64,000 nt of DNA from positions 35,585 through 99,584 of the forward strand of contig CAISGR010000318.1 of assembly GCA_903884945.1 (NCBI GenBank), read 5' to 3'. The notes below the pieces were generated by a model. It was given only the letters and a program-made list of their open reading frames with translations, was not told the DNA's origin and ran no database searches. Of the stretch, positions 47,577 to 56,507 are shown one piece after another. Position 1 is the first letter of the stretch. Each line of letters opens with the position of its first letter. The position numbers and the translations under genes were made by a program. Source of the stretch: an uncultured bacterium. Lineage in GTDB: Bacteria; Pseudomonadota; Alphaproteobacteria; Sphingomonadales; Sphingomonadaceae.

Positions 47577-48979
47577 CAGCGGTTCGTCGGCGCCAGGAGG
47601 AACTGTTCGAGCCGGCCATTCTCGCCCGGCTCCGCATAGGTGCTGACCGCCAGCACCTTGTCGCCATAAGTGACGCGGTAGTTGCGGTTGACGAAGCCGC
47701 CCCGAAGGCGCGCCTTGCCGCTCTGCTCGAACTTGGCCGGCTCGCCGAGCGGGGACAGGCTGTTGCGGTAATCGTCGAGCGTTACCGGGGTGAAATAATA
47801 ATTGGCGTCTTCCGTGAGCAACGCCCGGTCGAGCGTACCGCCCCGCAGCTGGTCGAATACCCGCCTGACGCGTACCAGCGCGGCGGTATCCGCTGCGTCG
47901 GCGGGCGGCGCGGGCAGCGCTGCCTTGGCGACGCCCTGCGCGATCGCCATGAAGGCATCGCCCGACCAGCTGTTGGTGAGGACGACGATGGCGGCCCGAT
48001 CGTCCGGGAAGACGATGTTCTCCGACAGGAAGCCCACCGCCTCACCGCTATGCTCGACATAGCGGCGGCCGTTGGCGCTGCCCGTGGCAACGCCCAGGCC
48101 ATAGCCGTTGCTTGATCCGTCGGCGAGCTTCACCGGCGTTTCCTGGAGCATCCAGTCCTCGGGTGCGAGGATGCGGCGGTCGAGCCGCGCAATATCCCAT
48201 TTGGCGAGATCGCGGGCGCTCATCGACAGTTCGCCGGCCGCATACAGCCAGCCATGCGCGGCGGGGGTCACCGCGCGGACCGGACCCATCGCGGCGCGGC
48301 CATAGCCCTGCGGGAAACCCTTGCCGATCGCGAGATCCTGGTCGAACGCGATGATGTCGAGCGGCTTGAAGATGCGCGCCTTGAGAAAGTCGAGCAACGG
48401 CACCCCGGCCACTTTCTCGACGATCATCCCGGCGACGACATAGCCGGTATTCGAATATTGCCACTGGGTGCCGGGGGCGAAATCGAGTTGCTTTTTGGCC
48501 CAGCGATCGACGATGCCTTGCGGCGACACGGGGGTCGCCATTGCCTTGAAGCTATAATCCTGCGGCCAATAGTCCTGCAGGCCGGAGGTGTGCGAGAGCA
48601 GCTGGCGGATCGTGATTGCATCGCTGCCCGTGATGTCCGGCACATATTTCGCGACCTTGTCGTCAAGGCTCAGCTTGCCGTCCCGCGCGAGCAGCAGGAC
48701 TGCGGCGGCGGTGAATTGCTTGGAGATGGATGCGATCTGATAGGGCGCATCGTCGCGCGCGACGGGCATTGCCTCGGACTGCTTGCCATAGGCCTTGGCG
48801 AAGACGACCTCGCCGCCGCGCACGATCGCGACGGAAGCCGATGGCGTGCCGCTCTTCGCCAGCGCGTCGGCGACGATCTGGTCGACCTGGGCGCGTTCGC
48901 CGGCGCTAAGCGTCTGGGCGAGGGCCGGCGTGGCGGCGAACAAGGCGAGGGCGGCAACGGCGGTACGGAAAATGGGCAT
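47576..48979 (-). CDS. Exported serine hydrolase, beta-lactamase/PBP family
   Basis: A 467-residue periplasmic protein. The signal peptide (MPIFRTAVAALALF) ends near ATPALAQ, and the class C beta-lactamase fold has the S-x-x-K motif ASISKQF and a Y-x-N motif in YSNTGY. The C-terminal 120 residues form an extra domain seen in esterase/peptidase-like members. It is probably a D-aminopeptidase or esterase, not a resistance enzyme. I moved the start from 49060 to ATG 48979. The downstream gene is an aminopeptidase. Confidence 0.9.
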   Translation of the reverse strand: MPIFRTAVAALALFAATPALAQTLSAGERAQVDQIVADALAKSGTPSASVAIVRGGEVVFAKAYGKQSEAMPVARDDAPYQIASISKQFTAAAVLLLARDGKLSLDDKVAKYVPDITGSDAITIRQLLSHTSGLQDYWPQDYSFKAMATPVSPQGIVDRWAKKQLDFAPGTQWQYSNTGYVVAGMIVEKVAGVPLLDFLKARIFKPLDIIAFDQDLAIGKGFPQGYGRAAMGPVRAVTPAAHGWLYAAGELSMSARDLAKWDIARLDRRILAPEDWMLQETPVKLADGSSNGYGLGVATGSANGRRYVEHSGEAVGFLSENIVFPDDRAAIVVLTNSWSGDAFMAIAQGVAKAALPAPPADAADTAALVRVRRVFDQLRGGTLDRALLTEDANYYFTPVTLDDYRNSLSPLGEPAKFEQSGKARLRGGFVNRNYRVTYGDKVLAVSTYAEPGENGRLEQFLLAPTNR

Positions 48980-49148
48980 CTGTCTGGGGTTCCGGGAGCA
49001 GCTGAACGGCAGCGACCATAGGAGGCCGGAGCGCGCTCGTGAAGCCGGTGCCACCCGCATCGGCGGATCATGACGGCTTTGTCATCGGAACAATGGAAAC
49101 GCCCGCCTGTTGGGCCCTCGGGTGGGAGCGTCGGACAGGGAAGTCGTC

Positions 49149-51530
49149 ATGGGCAATCGCCACAGTTGGTCAGCCATCGTCCTCGGCGCAGTGATCGCGC
49201 TGATCGGGCTCGTACTGGCGGTAGGGGGCGTGTGGCTCGCGGCGCTGGGCGGCTCTCCCTATTATCTGGTCACCGGCACGGCGATGCTCGTAGCGGGCTG
49301 GATGCTCGCGCGGCAGCGATCGCTCGGGGGCTGGATCTATGGCGCCGTCGTGGTGCTGACCCTGGTTTGGGCGTTCTTCGAGACCGGCACGAATCCATGG
49401 GCGCTGGTACCGCGTATCATCGCGCCGATCGTGTTGCTGATTGCGGTGATCCTCGTGATGCCAACTCTCTCGAGGGCGCCGGGCCGCTGGCGGGTCGCGC
49501 TCGGATCGGCGGCGGGCGTGCTGGTGGCGACCGCGATCCTGTTCGTTGCGCTGGCGGGCGGGCGTGACAGCGCCGTTGCCGCATTGCCCGCGCAGCAGTC
49601 GCCGGGCATGGGCGATCCGTCCGGGCAGGCGACCGGCGCCGACTGGCCGGCCTATGGTGGCACCTACAGCGCGCGGCGCTTTTCGCCGCTGACCGAGATT
49701 ACCGCAGCGAATGTCGGCAAGCTGCAGCGTGCCTGGCTGACGCATACCGGCGACATGCCTTCCAGCCCGGCGATCGCCAAGACCTATGGCGCGGAGAACA
49801 CCCCGCTCAAGATCGGCGACAGCCTCTATGTCTGCACCCCCAAGAACCTCGTGATCGCGCTCGACGCCGCGACGGGCAGGCAGCGCTGGCGCTTCGACCC
49901 CAGGGTTTCCGACGAGGCCATTCCCTATACCGCGGCATGCCGCGGCGTGAGCTATTATGCGGTGCCGGGGGTTGCTGCCGGTTCGGCCTGCGCGACGCGC
50001 ATCATCGAAGGCACGCTCGACGGGCGGCTCTTCGCGCTCGATGCGGCAACGGGTAAGCCCTGTGCGGATTTCGGGGCCGGCGGCCAGGTCGATATCAAGG
50101 CCGGCATGGGTGTCGTGCCGCCGGGCTATGTGTCGATCAATTCCGCGCCGACGATCGTGCGCGGAGTGATCGTGACCGGCCACCAGGTGCTCGACGGGCA
50201 GGATCGCTGGGAGCCCTCGGGCGTGATCCAGGCCTATGATGCGGTGTCCGGCAACCTGCGCTGGGCGTGGGACATGATGCGGCCGGACATCACCGGCATG
50301 CCGCCGGCGGGGCAAACCTATACGCGCGGTACGCCGAACATGTGGACGACCGCTTCGGGAGACGAGCAGCTTGGCCTTGTCTACCTGCCGATGGGCAATT
50401 CGACGGCGGACTATTATTCGGGGCTGCGCCGCCCCGCGGAAAATGATTTCGCCACCTCACTCGTCGCGATCGACGTGATGACGGGCAAGCCGCGCTGGCG
50501 CTTCCAGGCCGTGAAAAAGGACGTATGGGATTACGACTTCGGCAGCCAGGCGACGCTGATCGACTATAAGGGCACGCCCGCGCTGGTGCTCCCGTCGAAG
50601 CAGGGCGACCTTTATGTGCTGGATCGCCGTACCGGACGCCCCCTGACGCCGGTCGGCACGATCAAGGCGCCCGGCGGTGGCGTGGAGCCCGGGCAGCGGG
50701 CGCCGACCCAGATCGTCTCGCTATGGCAGACGCTGCGCAAGCCGGCGCTCACTGAGCGCGACATGTGGGGCATGTCCCCGATCGATCAGATGGTCTGCCG
50801 CATCCAGTTCCGCCGGGCGAGCTACAAGGGCTTCTTCACGCCGCCCGAGGCGGACCGCCATTCGATCCAGTATCCCGGCTATAATGGCGGCAGCGACTGG
50901 GGCGGTATCGCAGTCGATCCGCAGCGGGGCGTGATCGTGGCGAATTACAACGACATGCCGAACTATGTGCAGCTGGTACCCCGTGCCGAGGCGAACAAGC
51001 GCGGCTGGACGCCCCGCGATCAGGCGCGTGGCAAGATCGGCGGGGTCGAAGGCGCGGGCGATCCCCAGGCGAACACGCCCTATGCCATCAACGTCAATGC
51101 CGGCTGGCGGATGCCGTTCACCGGGCTGCTGTGCAAGCAACCGCCTTATGGTGGGATCCGGGCGATCGACATTGCGACCGGCAAGACCCTGTGGGACCGC
51201 CCGCTCGGGACCGCGCGCACCAATGGGCCGTTCGGCATCCCCTCGCATCTGCCGGTCACGATCGGAACGCCCAACAATGGCGGCTCGGTGGTCACCGCGG
51301 GCGGGGTGATCTTCGTTGCCGCGGCAACCGACAACCTGATCCGTGCGATCGATCTGCGCACGGGCAAGACCCTGTGGTCCGACGTGTTGCCGGCGGGTGG
51401 CCAGGCGACGCCGATTGTCTACGAACAGGGTGGCCGCGAATATCTCGTGATCGTCGCGGGTGGTCATCACTTCATGGAGACGCCGATCGGCGATGCCGTC
51501 ATCGCCTATGCGCTGCCCAAACGCGCCTAG
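49149..51530 (+). CDS. gcd: Membrane-bound PQQ-dependent glucose dehydrogenase family
   Basis: A 793-residue quinoprotein. About five N-terminal transmembrane helices (residues 1-140) anchor a periplasmic eight-bladed PQQ propeller. Typical motifs are DWPAYGGTYSARRFSPL, ALDAATGRQRWRFDP, PAENDFATSLVAIDVMTGKPRWRFQ and GRPLTPVG. It would oxidise glucose (or quinate/shikimate) in the periplasm and pass electrons to ubiquinone. No PQQ-synthesis genes are in the window. I chose ATG 49149 over the track start 49110. Confidence 0.9.
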   Translation: MGNRHSWSAIVLGAVIALIGLVLAVGGVWLAALGGSPYYLVTGTAMLVAGWMLARQRSLGGWIYGAVVVLTLVWAFFETGTNPWALVPRIIAPIVLLIAVILVMPTLSRAPGRWRVALGSAAGVLVATAILFVALAGGRDSAVAALPAQQSPGMGDPSGQATGADWPAYGGTYSARRFSPLTEITAANVGKLQRAWLTHTGDMPSSPAIAKTYGAENTPLKIGDSLYVCTPKNLVIALDAATGRQRWRFDPRVSDEAIPYTAACRGVSYYAVPGVAAGSACATRIIEGTLDGRLFALDAATGKPCADFGAGGQVDIKAGMGVVPPGYVSINSAPTIVRGVIVTGHQVLDGQDRWEPSGVIQAYDAVSGNLRWAWDMMRPDITGMPPAGQTYTRGTPNMWTTASGDEQLGLVYLPMGNSTADYYSGLRRPAENDFATSLVAIDVMTGKPRWRFQAVKKDVWDYDFGSQATLIDYKGTPALVLPSKQGDLYVLDRRTGRPLTPVGTIKAPGGGVEPGQRAPTQIVSLWQTLRKPALTERDMWGMSPIDQMVCRIQFRRASYKGFFTPPEADRHSIQYPGYNGGSDWGGIAVDPQRGVIVANYNDMPNYVQLVPRAEANKRGWTPRDQARGKIGGVEGAGDPQANTPYAINVNAGWRMPFTGLLCKQPPYGGIRAIDIATGKTLWDRPLGTARTNGPFGIPSHLPVTIGTPNNGGSVVTAGGVIFVAAATDNLIRAIDLRTGKTLWSDVLPAGGQATPIVYEQGGREYLVIVAGGHHFMETPIGDAVIAYALPKRA

Positions 51531-51591
51531 GCGGCCGCGCTTGGCCGGGTGATCCGGGCGCGCTACACTCTCCCCGGGAAGGGGAGGATCG

Positions 51592-52380
51592 ATGGAGCGG
51601 ATCCAAGTGCGCCATGCGCTGATCGCCCTGGCGTTGACCGCCTTCGCTGCGCTGGGCACGGTTGCGCTGCTGCTGGTGCTTGGGCCGGACTGGTCGGTCT
51701 ATGCGCCGGCGACCTGCACCGCGACACGTTGCTTCTGCGAGATGCCGCGGATCGGGTCGCTGATCCTGCAGCCGGCCGATAGCTGGTCGTCGCTTGGCTT
51801 CGTGTTCGCGGGCTTCCTGATGATGGTGCTCGCCCGCGCTCCGGCGCGCGGCTCTGCGATGGCGCCGGTCGCGGCCATGGCGTTCGGGATCACGGCGGTC
51901 ATCGTCGGATTGGGATCGTTGCTCCTGCATGCGACGCTGACCCTGTGGGGCCAGTTCTTCGACGTGCTCGGCATGTATCTGGTCGGATGCTTCCTGTTGG
52001 TGAGCGCCCTTTCCCGCTGGAAAGGCATTCCGGACCGGCACGCGATCGCGTTGTATGTCCTGTTATGTGCTGCCTTGGTCGCGGTGCTGATCGCGGCCCC
52101 GGAGGCGCGACGCTGGCTGTTCGCGGTGGTGCTGATCGCGGCGATCGCGGTTGAGCTCGGCCTTGCGCGGCCGCGGCGGCCGGGCGCGCGCCTGCGCTTC
52201 TATGGGGCTGGCATCCTGGTCAATGCGATCGCCTTCGGCATCTGGAACCTTGACCAGCATGGGCTGGTCTGCACGCCGTCGAGCCTGGTCCAGGGACACG
52301 CTGTCTGGCACCTGCTCGGCGCGGTCGCGACGTGGCTGACCTTCGCTTATTATCGCAGCGAGCGGACCGTCACGCTCTGA
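51592..52380 (+). CDS. CREST-superfamily membrane hydrolase resembling alkaline ceramidase
   Basis: A 262-residue protein with about seven transmembrane helices. It carries the full CREST active-site pattern: Ser109 and His113 (GSLLLHATLT), Asp124 (GQFFD, 11 residues after the His) and His236-x3-His240 (QGHAVWHLL). In human ACER3 the corresponding residues are Ser77, His81, Asp92, His217 and His221, where the histidines bind zinc and the enzyme cleaves ceramide amide bonds. ADSWSSLGFVFAGF corresponds to the family's N-terminal helix motif. Known fact is the family; a ceramidase role in this presumed sphingolipid producer is inference. It lies 61 bases after the PQQ dehydrogenase. Confidence 0.8.
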   Translation: MERIQVRHALIALALTAFAALGTVALLLVLGPDWSVYAPATCTATRCFCEMPRIGSLILQPADSWSSLGFVFAGFLMMVLARAPARGSAMAPVAAMAFGITAVIVGLGSLLLHATLTLWGQFFDVLGMYLVGCFLLVSALSRWKGIPDRHAIALYVLLCAALVAVLIAAPEARRWLFAVVLIAAIAVELGLARPRRPGARLRFYGAGILVNAIAFGIWNLDQHGLVCTPSSLVQGHAVWHLLGAVATWLTFAYYRSERTVTL

Positions 52381-52419
52381 CCCGCGCGACATGGCGACGA
52401 AGCTTCGTGCCCTGGCTGC

Positions 52420-53748
52420 TTAGGCGACGGGCACGCCGAACAGGTCATGCTCGTCGGCGTCCTCGATCTCGACCGGGACGATATCGCCCTGCCGCAGATG
52501 CCCGGCGTCGCGCAGATGGACCTCGCCGTCGATCTCGGGCGCATCGGCCTTGGAACGGCCGGTTGCTCCGTCGCCTTCGACCGCGTCGATGATCACGTCG
52601 AGCGTCCGGCCGATCTTCGCCTGCAGCTTGTCCGCCGAGATCCGCGCGGTCAGCTCCATCAGGCGGGCGTAGCGTTCTTCCTTGATCTCTTCGGGCACCT
52701 GGTCGGGCAGGGCGTTGGCGGCCGCGCCCTCGACCGGTTCGAAGCGGAAGGCGCCGACTCGATCGAGCTGGGCTTCTTCGAGCCAGTCCATCAGATATTT
52801 GAAATCGTCCTCCGTCTCACCCGGGAAGCCGACCACGAAGGTGGAGCGGATCGCGATGTCGGGCGCGATGGCGCGCCAGTTCTTGATGCGCTCGAGTATC
52901 TTCGCCTCGTTGGCCGGTCGCTTCATTGCCTTGAGCACGGCGCGCGAGGCGTGCTGGAACGGAATGTCGAGATAGGGGAGCACCAGCCCCTCGGCCATCA
53001 GCGGGATGACCTGGTCGACATGGGGATATGGGTAGACATAGTGAAGCCGTACCCAGGCGCCGAGCTTGCCGAGTTCGCGCGACAGGTCGGTCATGTGCGC
53101 GCGGACTTCCGCCCCGTGCCACATCCGCGGCTGGTGGCGGATATCGACGCCATAGGCCGACGTGTCCTGGCTGATGACCAGCAGTTCCTTCGTGCCGGCC
53201 TCGATCAGCTTCTCCGCCTCGCGCAGGATCGCGTCGGGGCGCCGCGACACGAGATCGCCGCGCAGGCTGGGGATGATGCAGAAGGCGCAGCGATGGTTGC
53301 AGCCTTCCGAGATCTTCAGATAGCTGTAGTGGCGCGGGGTGAGCTTGAGCCCGCTTTCGGGGACGAGGTTGAGAAAGGCGCTGGGCGGCATCGGCGCCGC
53401 TTCGTGCACCGCGCCGACCACTTCCTCATATTGATGCGCGCCGGTGACCGCGAGCACATTGGGGAAGCGGGCGCGGATCGTTTCCGCTTCCTTGCCCATG
53501 CAGCCCGTGACGATGACCCGGCCATTTTCGGCGATCGCCTCGCCGATCGCCTCGAGGCTTTCCTCCTTGGCGGAATCGAGGAAGCCGCACGTGTTGACGA
53601 GCACCACGTCCGCCCCGGCATAGTCCGGCGACATGGCGTAGCCGTCCGAGCGGAGCTTGGTGAGGATGCGCTCGCTGTCGACGAGATTCTTCGGACAGCC
53701 GAGCGAAACCATGCCGATTTTCGGCGGGGTGGGAAGGATTGTTGCCAT
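52420..53748 (-). CDS. rimO: Ribosomal protein S12 methylthiotransferase
   Basis: A 442-residue radical-SAM enzyme that adds a methylthio group to Asp88 of ribosomal protein S12. The N-terminal UPF0004 domain has three Cys (SLGCPKN, NTCGFL, TGCMGK) and the radical-SAM cluster is [17 protein letters not shown]-terminal TRAM domain follows. Length is standard, and LVDSE in the first motif is typical of RimO rather than MiaB. Confidence 0.96.
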   Translation of the reverse strand: MATILPTPPKIGMVSLGCPKNLVDSERILTKLRSDGYAMSPDYAGADVVLVNTCGFLDSAKEESLEAIGEAIAENGRVIVTGCMGKEAETIRARFPNVLAVTGAHQYEEVVGAVHEAAPMPPSAFLNLVPESGLKLTPRHYSYLKISEGCNHRCAFCIIPSLRGDLVSRRPDAILREAEKLIEAGTKELLVISQDTSAYGVDIRHQPRMWHGAEVRAHMTDLSRELGKLGAWVRLHYVYPYPHVDQVIPLMAEGLVLPYLDIPFQHASRAVLKAMKRPANEAKILERIKNWRAIAPDIAIRSTFVVGFPGETEDDFKYLMDWLEEAQLDRVGAFRFEPVEGAAANALPDQVPEEIKEERYARLMELTARISADKLQAKIGRTLDVIIDAVEGDGATGRSKADAPEIDGEVHLRDAGHLRQGDIVPVEIEDADEHDLFGVPVA

Positions 53749-53873
53749 GGGAAGCCGCGCACATAGGCGTATTGCGCGGGATTTTCCAGTCGCCGTGGAT
53801 TCGGGTGGCGTCGCCGTTGGAATTCTGCCGGATTGAGCATAGCCAGGGGGATTGGAAAAGCCGGAGCGAATCC

Positions 53874-54116
53874 ATGAAATTGCATCAGACGCGGGAGAAG
53901 CTGGAGGTGCTGGATTGCGGGCTGGTGGGCTCTTCGTTCGAGGATGTCGACATGTCGTCCTCGTCGTTCCGGAACGTCACCCTCGCAGGGGCCAGGATCA
54001 GCGACGCCGATTTGGCGGGCGTGGCGATCACGGATTCGGCGGTCGAGGGGATGACGATCGACGGGATCAGCGTTGGCGATCTCTTCAGGGCCAATTGGGC
54101 TTCGAACGAGACGTGA
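53874..54116 (+). CDS. Small pentapeptide-repeat-like protein
   Basis: An 80-residue protein with recurrent A/S-x-x-x-x fives ([28 protein letters not shown]), fitting a short right-handed quadrilateral beta-helix. The ORF track includes 45 upstream codons that look non-coding; ATG 53874 begins [11 protein letters not shown] and follows GGAG at some distance. It is divergent from rimO. Function is unknown. Confidence 0.7.
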   Translation: MKLHQTREKLEVLDCGLVGSSFEDVDMSSSSFRNVTLAGARISDADLAGVAITDSAVEGMTIDGISVGDLFRANWASNET

Positions 54117-54143
54117 TGGACTGAAAACCCATTCATTAACCGT

Positions 54144-54170
54144 CCTTCCCCAGCGAAGGCTGGGGTCCAG
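54144..54170. repeat. REP-like palindromic repeat, copy 1
   Basis: CCTTCCCCAGCGAAGGCTGGGGTCCAG contains the 7-bp stem CCCCAGC/GCTGGGG around GAAG. The inverse of this sequence recurs at 54510-54539. It has the look of the small interspersed palindromes common between sphingomonad genes. Confidence 0.75.
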
Positions 54171-54188
54171 TTGGGGGACATTTCTTGG

Positions 54189-54342
54189 ATGAGCAGTTCT
54201 GCGTTTACATCATGGCGACCTTGAATCGGCAAGGGTACGGGAATTTCGAATGAAAGCCTGGAAGCGGGCATGGAAGGTGCGCGAGATCGAAGGATTCAAT
54301 CCGGATTGGGGAGACCTTTACGACCGGATCGCGCAACCATGA
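54189..54342 (+). pseudogene. Remnant of a GIY-YIG nuclease gene
   Basis: ATG 54189 opens a frame that, after a shift, reads FCVYIMATLNRQ, matching the start of GIY-YIG (YhbQ-like) proteins. In the third frame, VREFRMKAWKRAWKV followed by FNPDWGDLY matches the C-terminus of the same family. The middle, including most of the GIY-YIG catalytic core, is missing, and the pieces lie in three frames. A 30-codon ORF (54250-54342) covers the C-terminal piece. It is flanked by inverted REP-like repeats, which may have mediated the deletion. Confidence 0.6.
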
Positions 54343-54380
54343 ACTTCTCCTTTTTCCTTTCTGCCTTCCTCAGCGAAGGA

Positions 54381-54442
54381 GCATCGGGTCGGATCGTCCC
54401 CTGGACGATCCTTGAATGTGCGGGGCACATTCGACCCGTTGC
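54381..54442. repeat. 62-nt element able to fold as a three-way junction
   Basis: An outer stem CGGGTC/GACCCG (54385-54390 / 54433-54438, extended by three more pairs past a T-T mismatch) encloses two perfect hairpins. The first is GGATCGTCC-CCT-GGACGATCC (54391-54411) and the second GAATGTGC-GGG-GCACATTC (54414-54432), with only TT between them. All but a few bases are paired. It looks like an interspersed repeat or structured RNA rather than a simple terminator. Confidence 0.7.
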
Positions 54443-54493
54443 TGGCCCGGTAACGACACGCCCGACGCATCGTCACGAAGGCCGGCGTAGATC

Positions 54494-55084
54494 ATGACCG
54501 ATATCCCGACTGGGCCCCAGCCTTCGCTGGGGAAGAAGGAGTGGAGGTTGGAACCTCACCCTGATTTCCCGAGCCATGCCATCCAGTCGATCTCGGTTGA
54601 TGTCGATCGGGAAGCGGGCGGTGGCCTGTTTCTGAACTATTGTGTGACCGGCGCGATCGAGGATGTACTTTGGCCGGATGGCGAGCCGCCCCAAACCTCC
54701 GGCCCCACCGATCGGCTATGGGAACATAGCTGCTTCGAGGCTTTTGTGGGGCGCCCCGACAAACCGGACTATATCGAGCTCAATGCCACGACATCGTTGC
54801 GATGGGCTCTCTACGCGTTCGAAGATTATCGCACGGGCATGACTGCCGTCGATACAGCCTTCAGCGTAATGGTGAGGTTCCGTACGGACAGTCTTGAAGT
54901 GCGCGTTTCAGCCCTGCCTCCCGACTGGTCGCGTGCGGGTGAACTGCTCCTCGGCCTCTCGGCCATCATCGAGGCGAAGGACGGCAGCAAATCCTATTGG
55001 GCGCTAGCCCATGCGCCGGGCCCGCCGGATTTTCACAACCGGGATTGCTTTACCGCGCGCCTCGCGGCACCCACCGGGCCATGA
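54494..55084 (+). CDS. DOMON-like domain protein with a repeat-derived N-terminus
   Basis: A 196-residue protein. From about residue 17 (WRLEPHPDFP) it matches DOMON-like type 1 proteins, with DRLWEHSCFEAFVG, LNATTSLRWALYAFEDYR and FHNRDCFTARL. Such domains bind haem or sugars in other proteins; the role here is unknown. Residues 4 to 15 are encoded by a REP-like repeat (54510-54539). The real start may be a TTG shortly after (RLEPHP) preceded by AAGGAG. It overlaps the downstream DUF1343 gene by ATGA. Confidence 0.8.
   Translation: MTDIPTGPQPSLGKKEWRLEPHPDFPSHAIQSISVDVDREAGGGLFLNYCVTGAIEDVLWPDGEPPQTSGPTDRLWEHSCFEAFVGRPDKPDYIELNATTSLRWALYAFEDYRTGMTAVDTAFSVMVRFRTDSLEVRVSALPPDWSRAGELLLGLSAIIEAKDGSKSYWALAHAPGPPDFHNRDCFTARLAAPTGP
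54510..54539. repeat. REP-like palindromic repeat, copy 2, inside the start of the DOMON-like gene
   Basis: CTGGGCCCCAGCCTTCGCTGGGGAAGAAGG is the inverse of copy 1 at 54144-54170 with few changes, and contains the same CCCCAGC/GCTGGGG stem. It encodes TGPQPSLGKK if the ATG at 54494 is used. Confidence 0.75.
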
Positions 55085-56280
55085 AATTCGGTATCGATCG
55101 CCTCCTCGCCGACCCTGTCTTGCGCCAGCCGCTGGAGGGGAAGCGGGTCGCATTGCTCGCCCATCCGGCCTCCGTAACCGCCGATCTGACCCATTCGCTC
55201 GACGCGCTGGTCGCGAGCGGGCTGAACGTCAGCGCGGTGTTCGGGCCGCAGCATGGCGTGCGCGGCGACCTGCAGGACAATATGATGGAGTCGCCCGACT
55301 TCACTGATCCGACCTATGGCATGCCGGTCTTCAGCCTGTACGGCGAGGTCCGCCGTCCCACGGGCCAGTCGATGGGCACGTTCGACGTGATGCTGGTCGA
55401 CATGCAGGATCTGGGCTGCCGCATCTACACCTTCATCACGACCCTTCGCTACGTGCTCGAGGCCGCGGCCGAGCATGGCAAATCGGTATGGGTGCTGGAC
55501 CGGCCTAACCCGGCGGGGCGCCCGGTCGAGGGTTTGACCCTGCTGCCAGGCTGGGAGAGCTTTGTCGGCGCCGGGCCAATGCCGATGCGACACGGCATGA
55601 CGCTGGGTGAACTGGGCCACTGGTTCATCGCCACGCTGGGACTCGATGTCGACTATCGGGTGATCGAGATGGAAGGGTGGGCGCCCGAGGCGGGCCCCGG
55701 CTATGGCTGGCCGCTGGGCGAGCGGATCTGGATCAACCCCAGCCCGAATGCGCCCAACCTGCCCATGGCGCGGGACTATGCCGGCACGGTGATGCTCGAG
55801 GGCACCACGCTGTCCGAGGGGCGGGGCACCACGCGACCGCTCGAACTGTTCGGCGCGCCCGATATCGACGCGCGCGCGATAATCGCGGCGATGCGTGGGC
55901 TTGCCCCGGATTGGCTGGCCGGGTGCCTCCTGCGCGATATCTGGTTCCAGCCGACCTTCCACAAGCATGTCGGGCAGCTTTGCAACGGCGTGCAGATCCA
56001 TGCCGAGGGGCCGGCCTATGATCATCACGCCTTCCGGCCGTGGCGCGTGCAGGCGCTCGCCTTCAAGGCGATCCGGCGCCTCTATCCCGACTATCCACTA
56101 TGGCGCGATTTCCCGTACGAATATGAGTTCGGCAAACTCGCCATCGACGTGATCAACGGCGGACCGGGGCTGCGCGAATGGGTCGACGACGCGACGGCGG
56201 GCCCGGCCGATCTGGACGCCGTGACCGAGCCGGACGAGGCTGCCTGGGCGGTCGCGCGTCGCCCGTATCTGCTCTATTGA
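55081..56280 (+). CDS. DUF1343 protein, NamZ-like exo-muramidase family
   Basis: A 399-residue protein. Family motifs are KRVALLAHPASV, VSAVFGPQHGVRGDLQDNM, DVMLVDMQDLGCRIYTFI, VWVLDRPNPAGRP and EGTTLSEGRGTTRPLELFGAP. DUF1343 includes NamZ, an exo-beta-N-acetylmuramidase (GH171) acting on peptidoglycan fragments. No signal peptide is seen, so it would be cytosolic. I chose ATG 55081, which overlaps the DOMON-like stop; the track start 54997 is too early. A degraded partial copy of the same gene lies at 56508-56690. Confidence 0.9.
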   Translation: MKFGIDRLLADPVLRQPLEGKRVALLAHPASVTADLTHSLDALVASGLNVSAVFGPQHGVRGDLQDNMMESPDFTDPTYGMPVFSLYGEVRRPTGQSMGTFDVMLVDMQDLGCRIYTFITTLRYVLEAAAEHGKSVWVLDRPNPAGRPVEGLTLLPGWESFVGAGPMPMRHGMTLGELGHWFIATLGLDVDYRVIEMEGWAPEAGPGYGWPLGERIWINPSPNAPNLPMARDYAGTVMLEGTTLSEGRGTTRPLELFGAPDIDARAIIAAMRGLAPDWLAGCLLRDIWFQPTFHKHVGQLCNGVQIHAEGPAYDHHAFRPWRVQALAFKAIRRLYPDYPLWRDFPYEYEFGKLAIDVINGGPGLREWVDDATAGPADLDAVTEPDEAAWAVARRPYLLY

Positions 56281-56293
56281 GTCGGGACCGGAA

Positions 56294-56401
56294 TCAGGCC
56301 GGATCGCGATCGGTGAGGCTGACGAAGCCGACCACCAGGATGAAGAACAGCATCGACGCGACTACCAGATACAGAAACCAGTCATCTCCCGAAAATGCCA
56401 T
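56294..56401 (-). CDS. 35-residue single-helix membrane protein
   Basis: Below the ORF-track cutoff. From ATG 56401 the minus strand encodes MAFSGDDWFLYLVVASMLFF and continues ILVVGFVSLTDRDPA to TGA at 56294. AAGGGAG lies seven bases upstream, a strong Shine-Dalgarno. A charged N-terminus, one hydrophobic helix (about residues 9-27) and a short polar tail are the profile of a genuine small membrane protein. Its role is unknown. Confidence 0.7.
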   Translation of the reverse strand: MAFSGDDWFLYLVVASMLFFILVVGFVSLTDRDPA

Positions 56402-56507
56402 CTCGACGCTCCCTTGTGTGTTGGACGGACCATGGTGCGACGCGCACGCGCCCGTTCCTTTGATTCCGGTCAAAAGGCACGGCTTCGCCTAGCCGGACGA
56501 CAGGATG

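Noticed and set aside
53739-53873. N-terminal extension of the pentapeptide-like protein
   Set aside because: These codons overlap the rimO promoter region and do not resemble the repeat; ATG 53874 is the better start.
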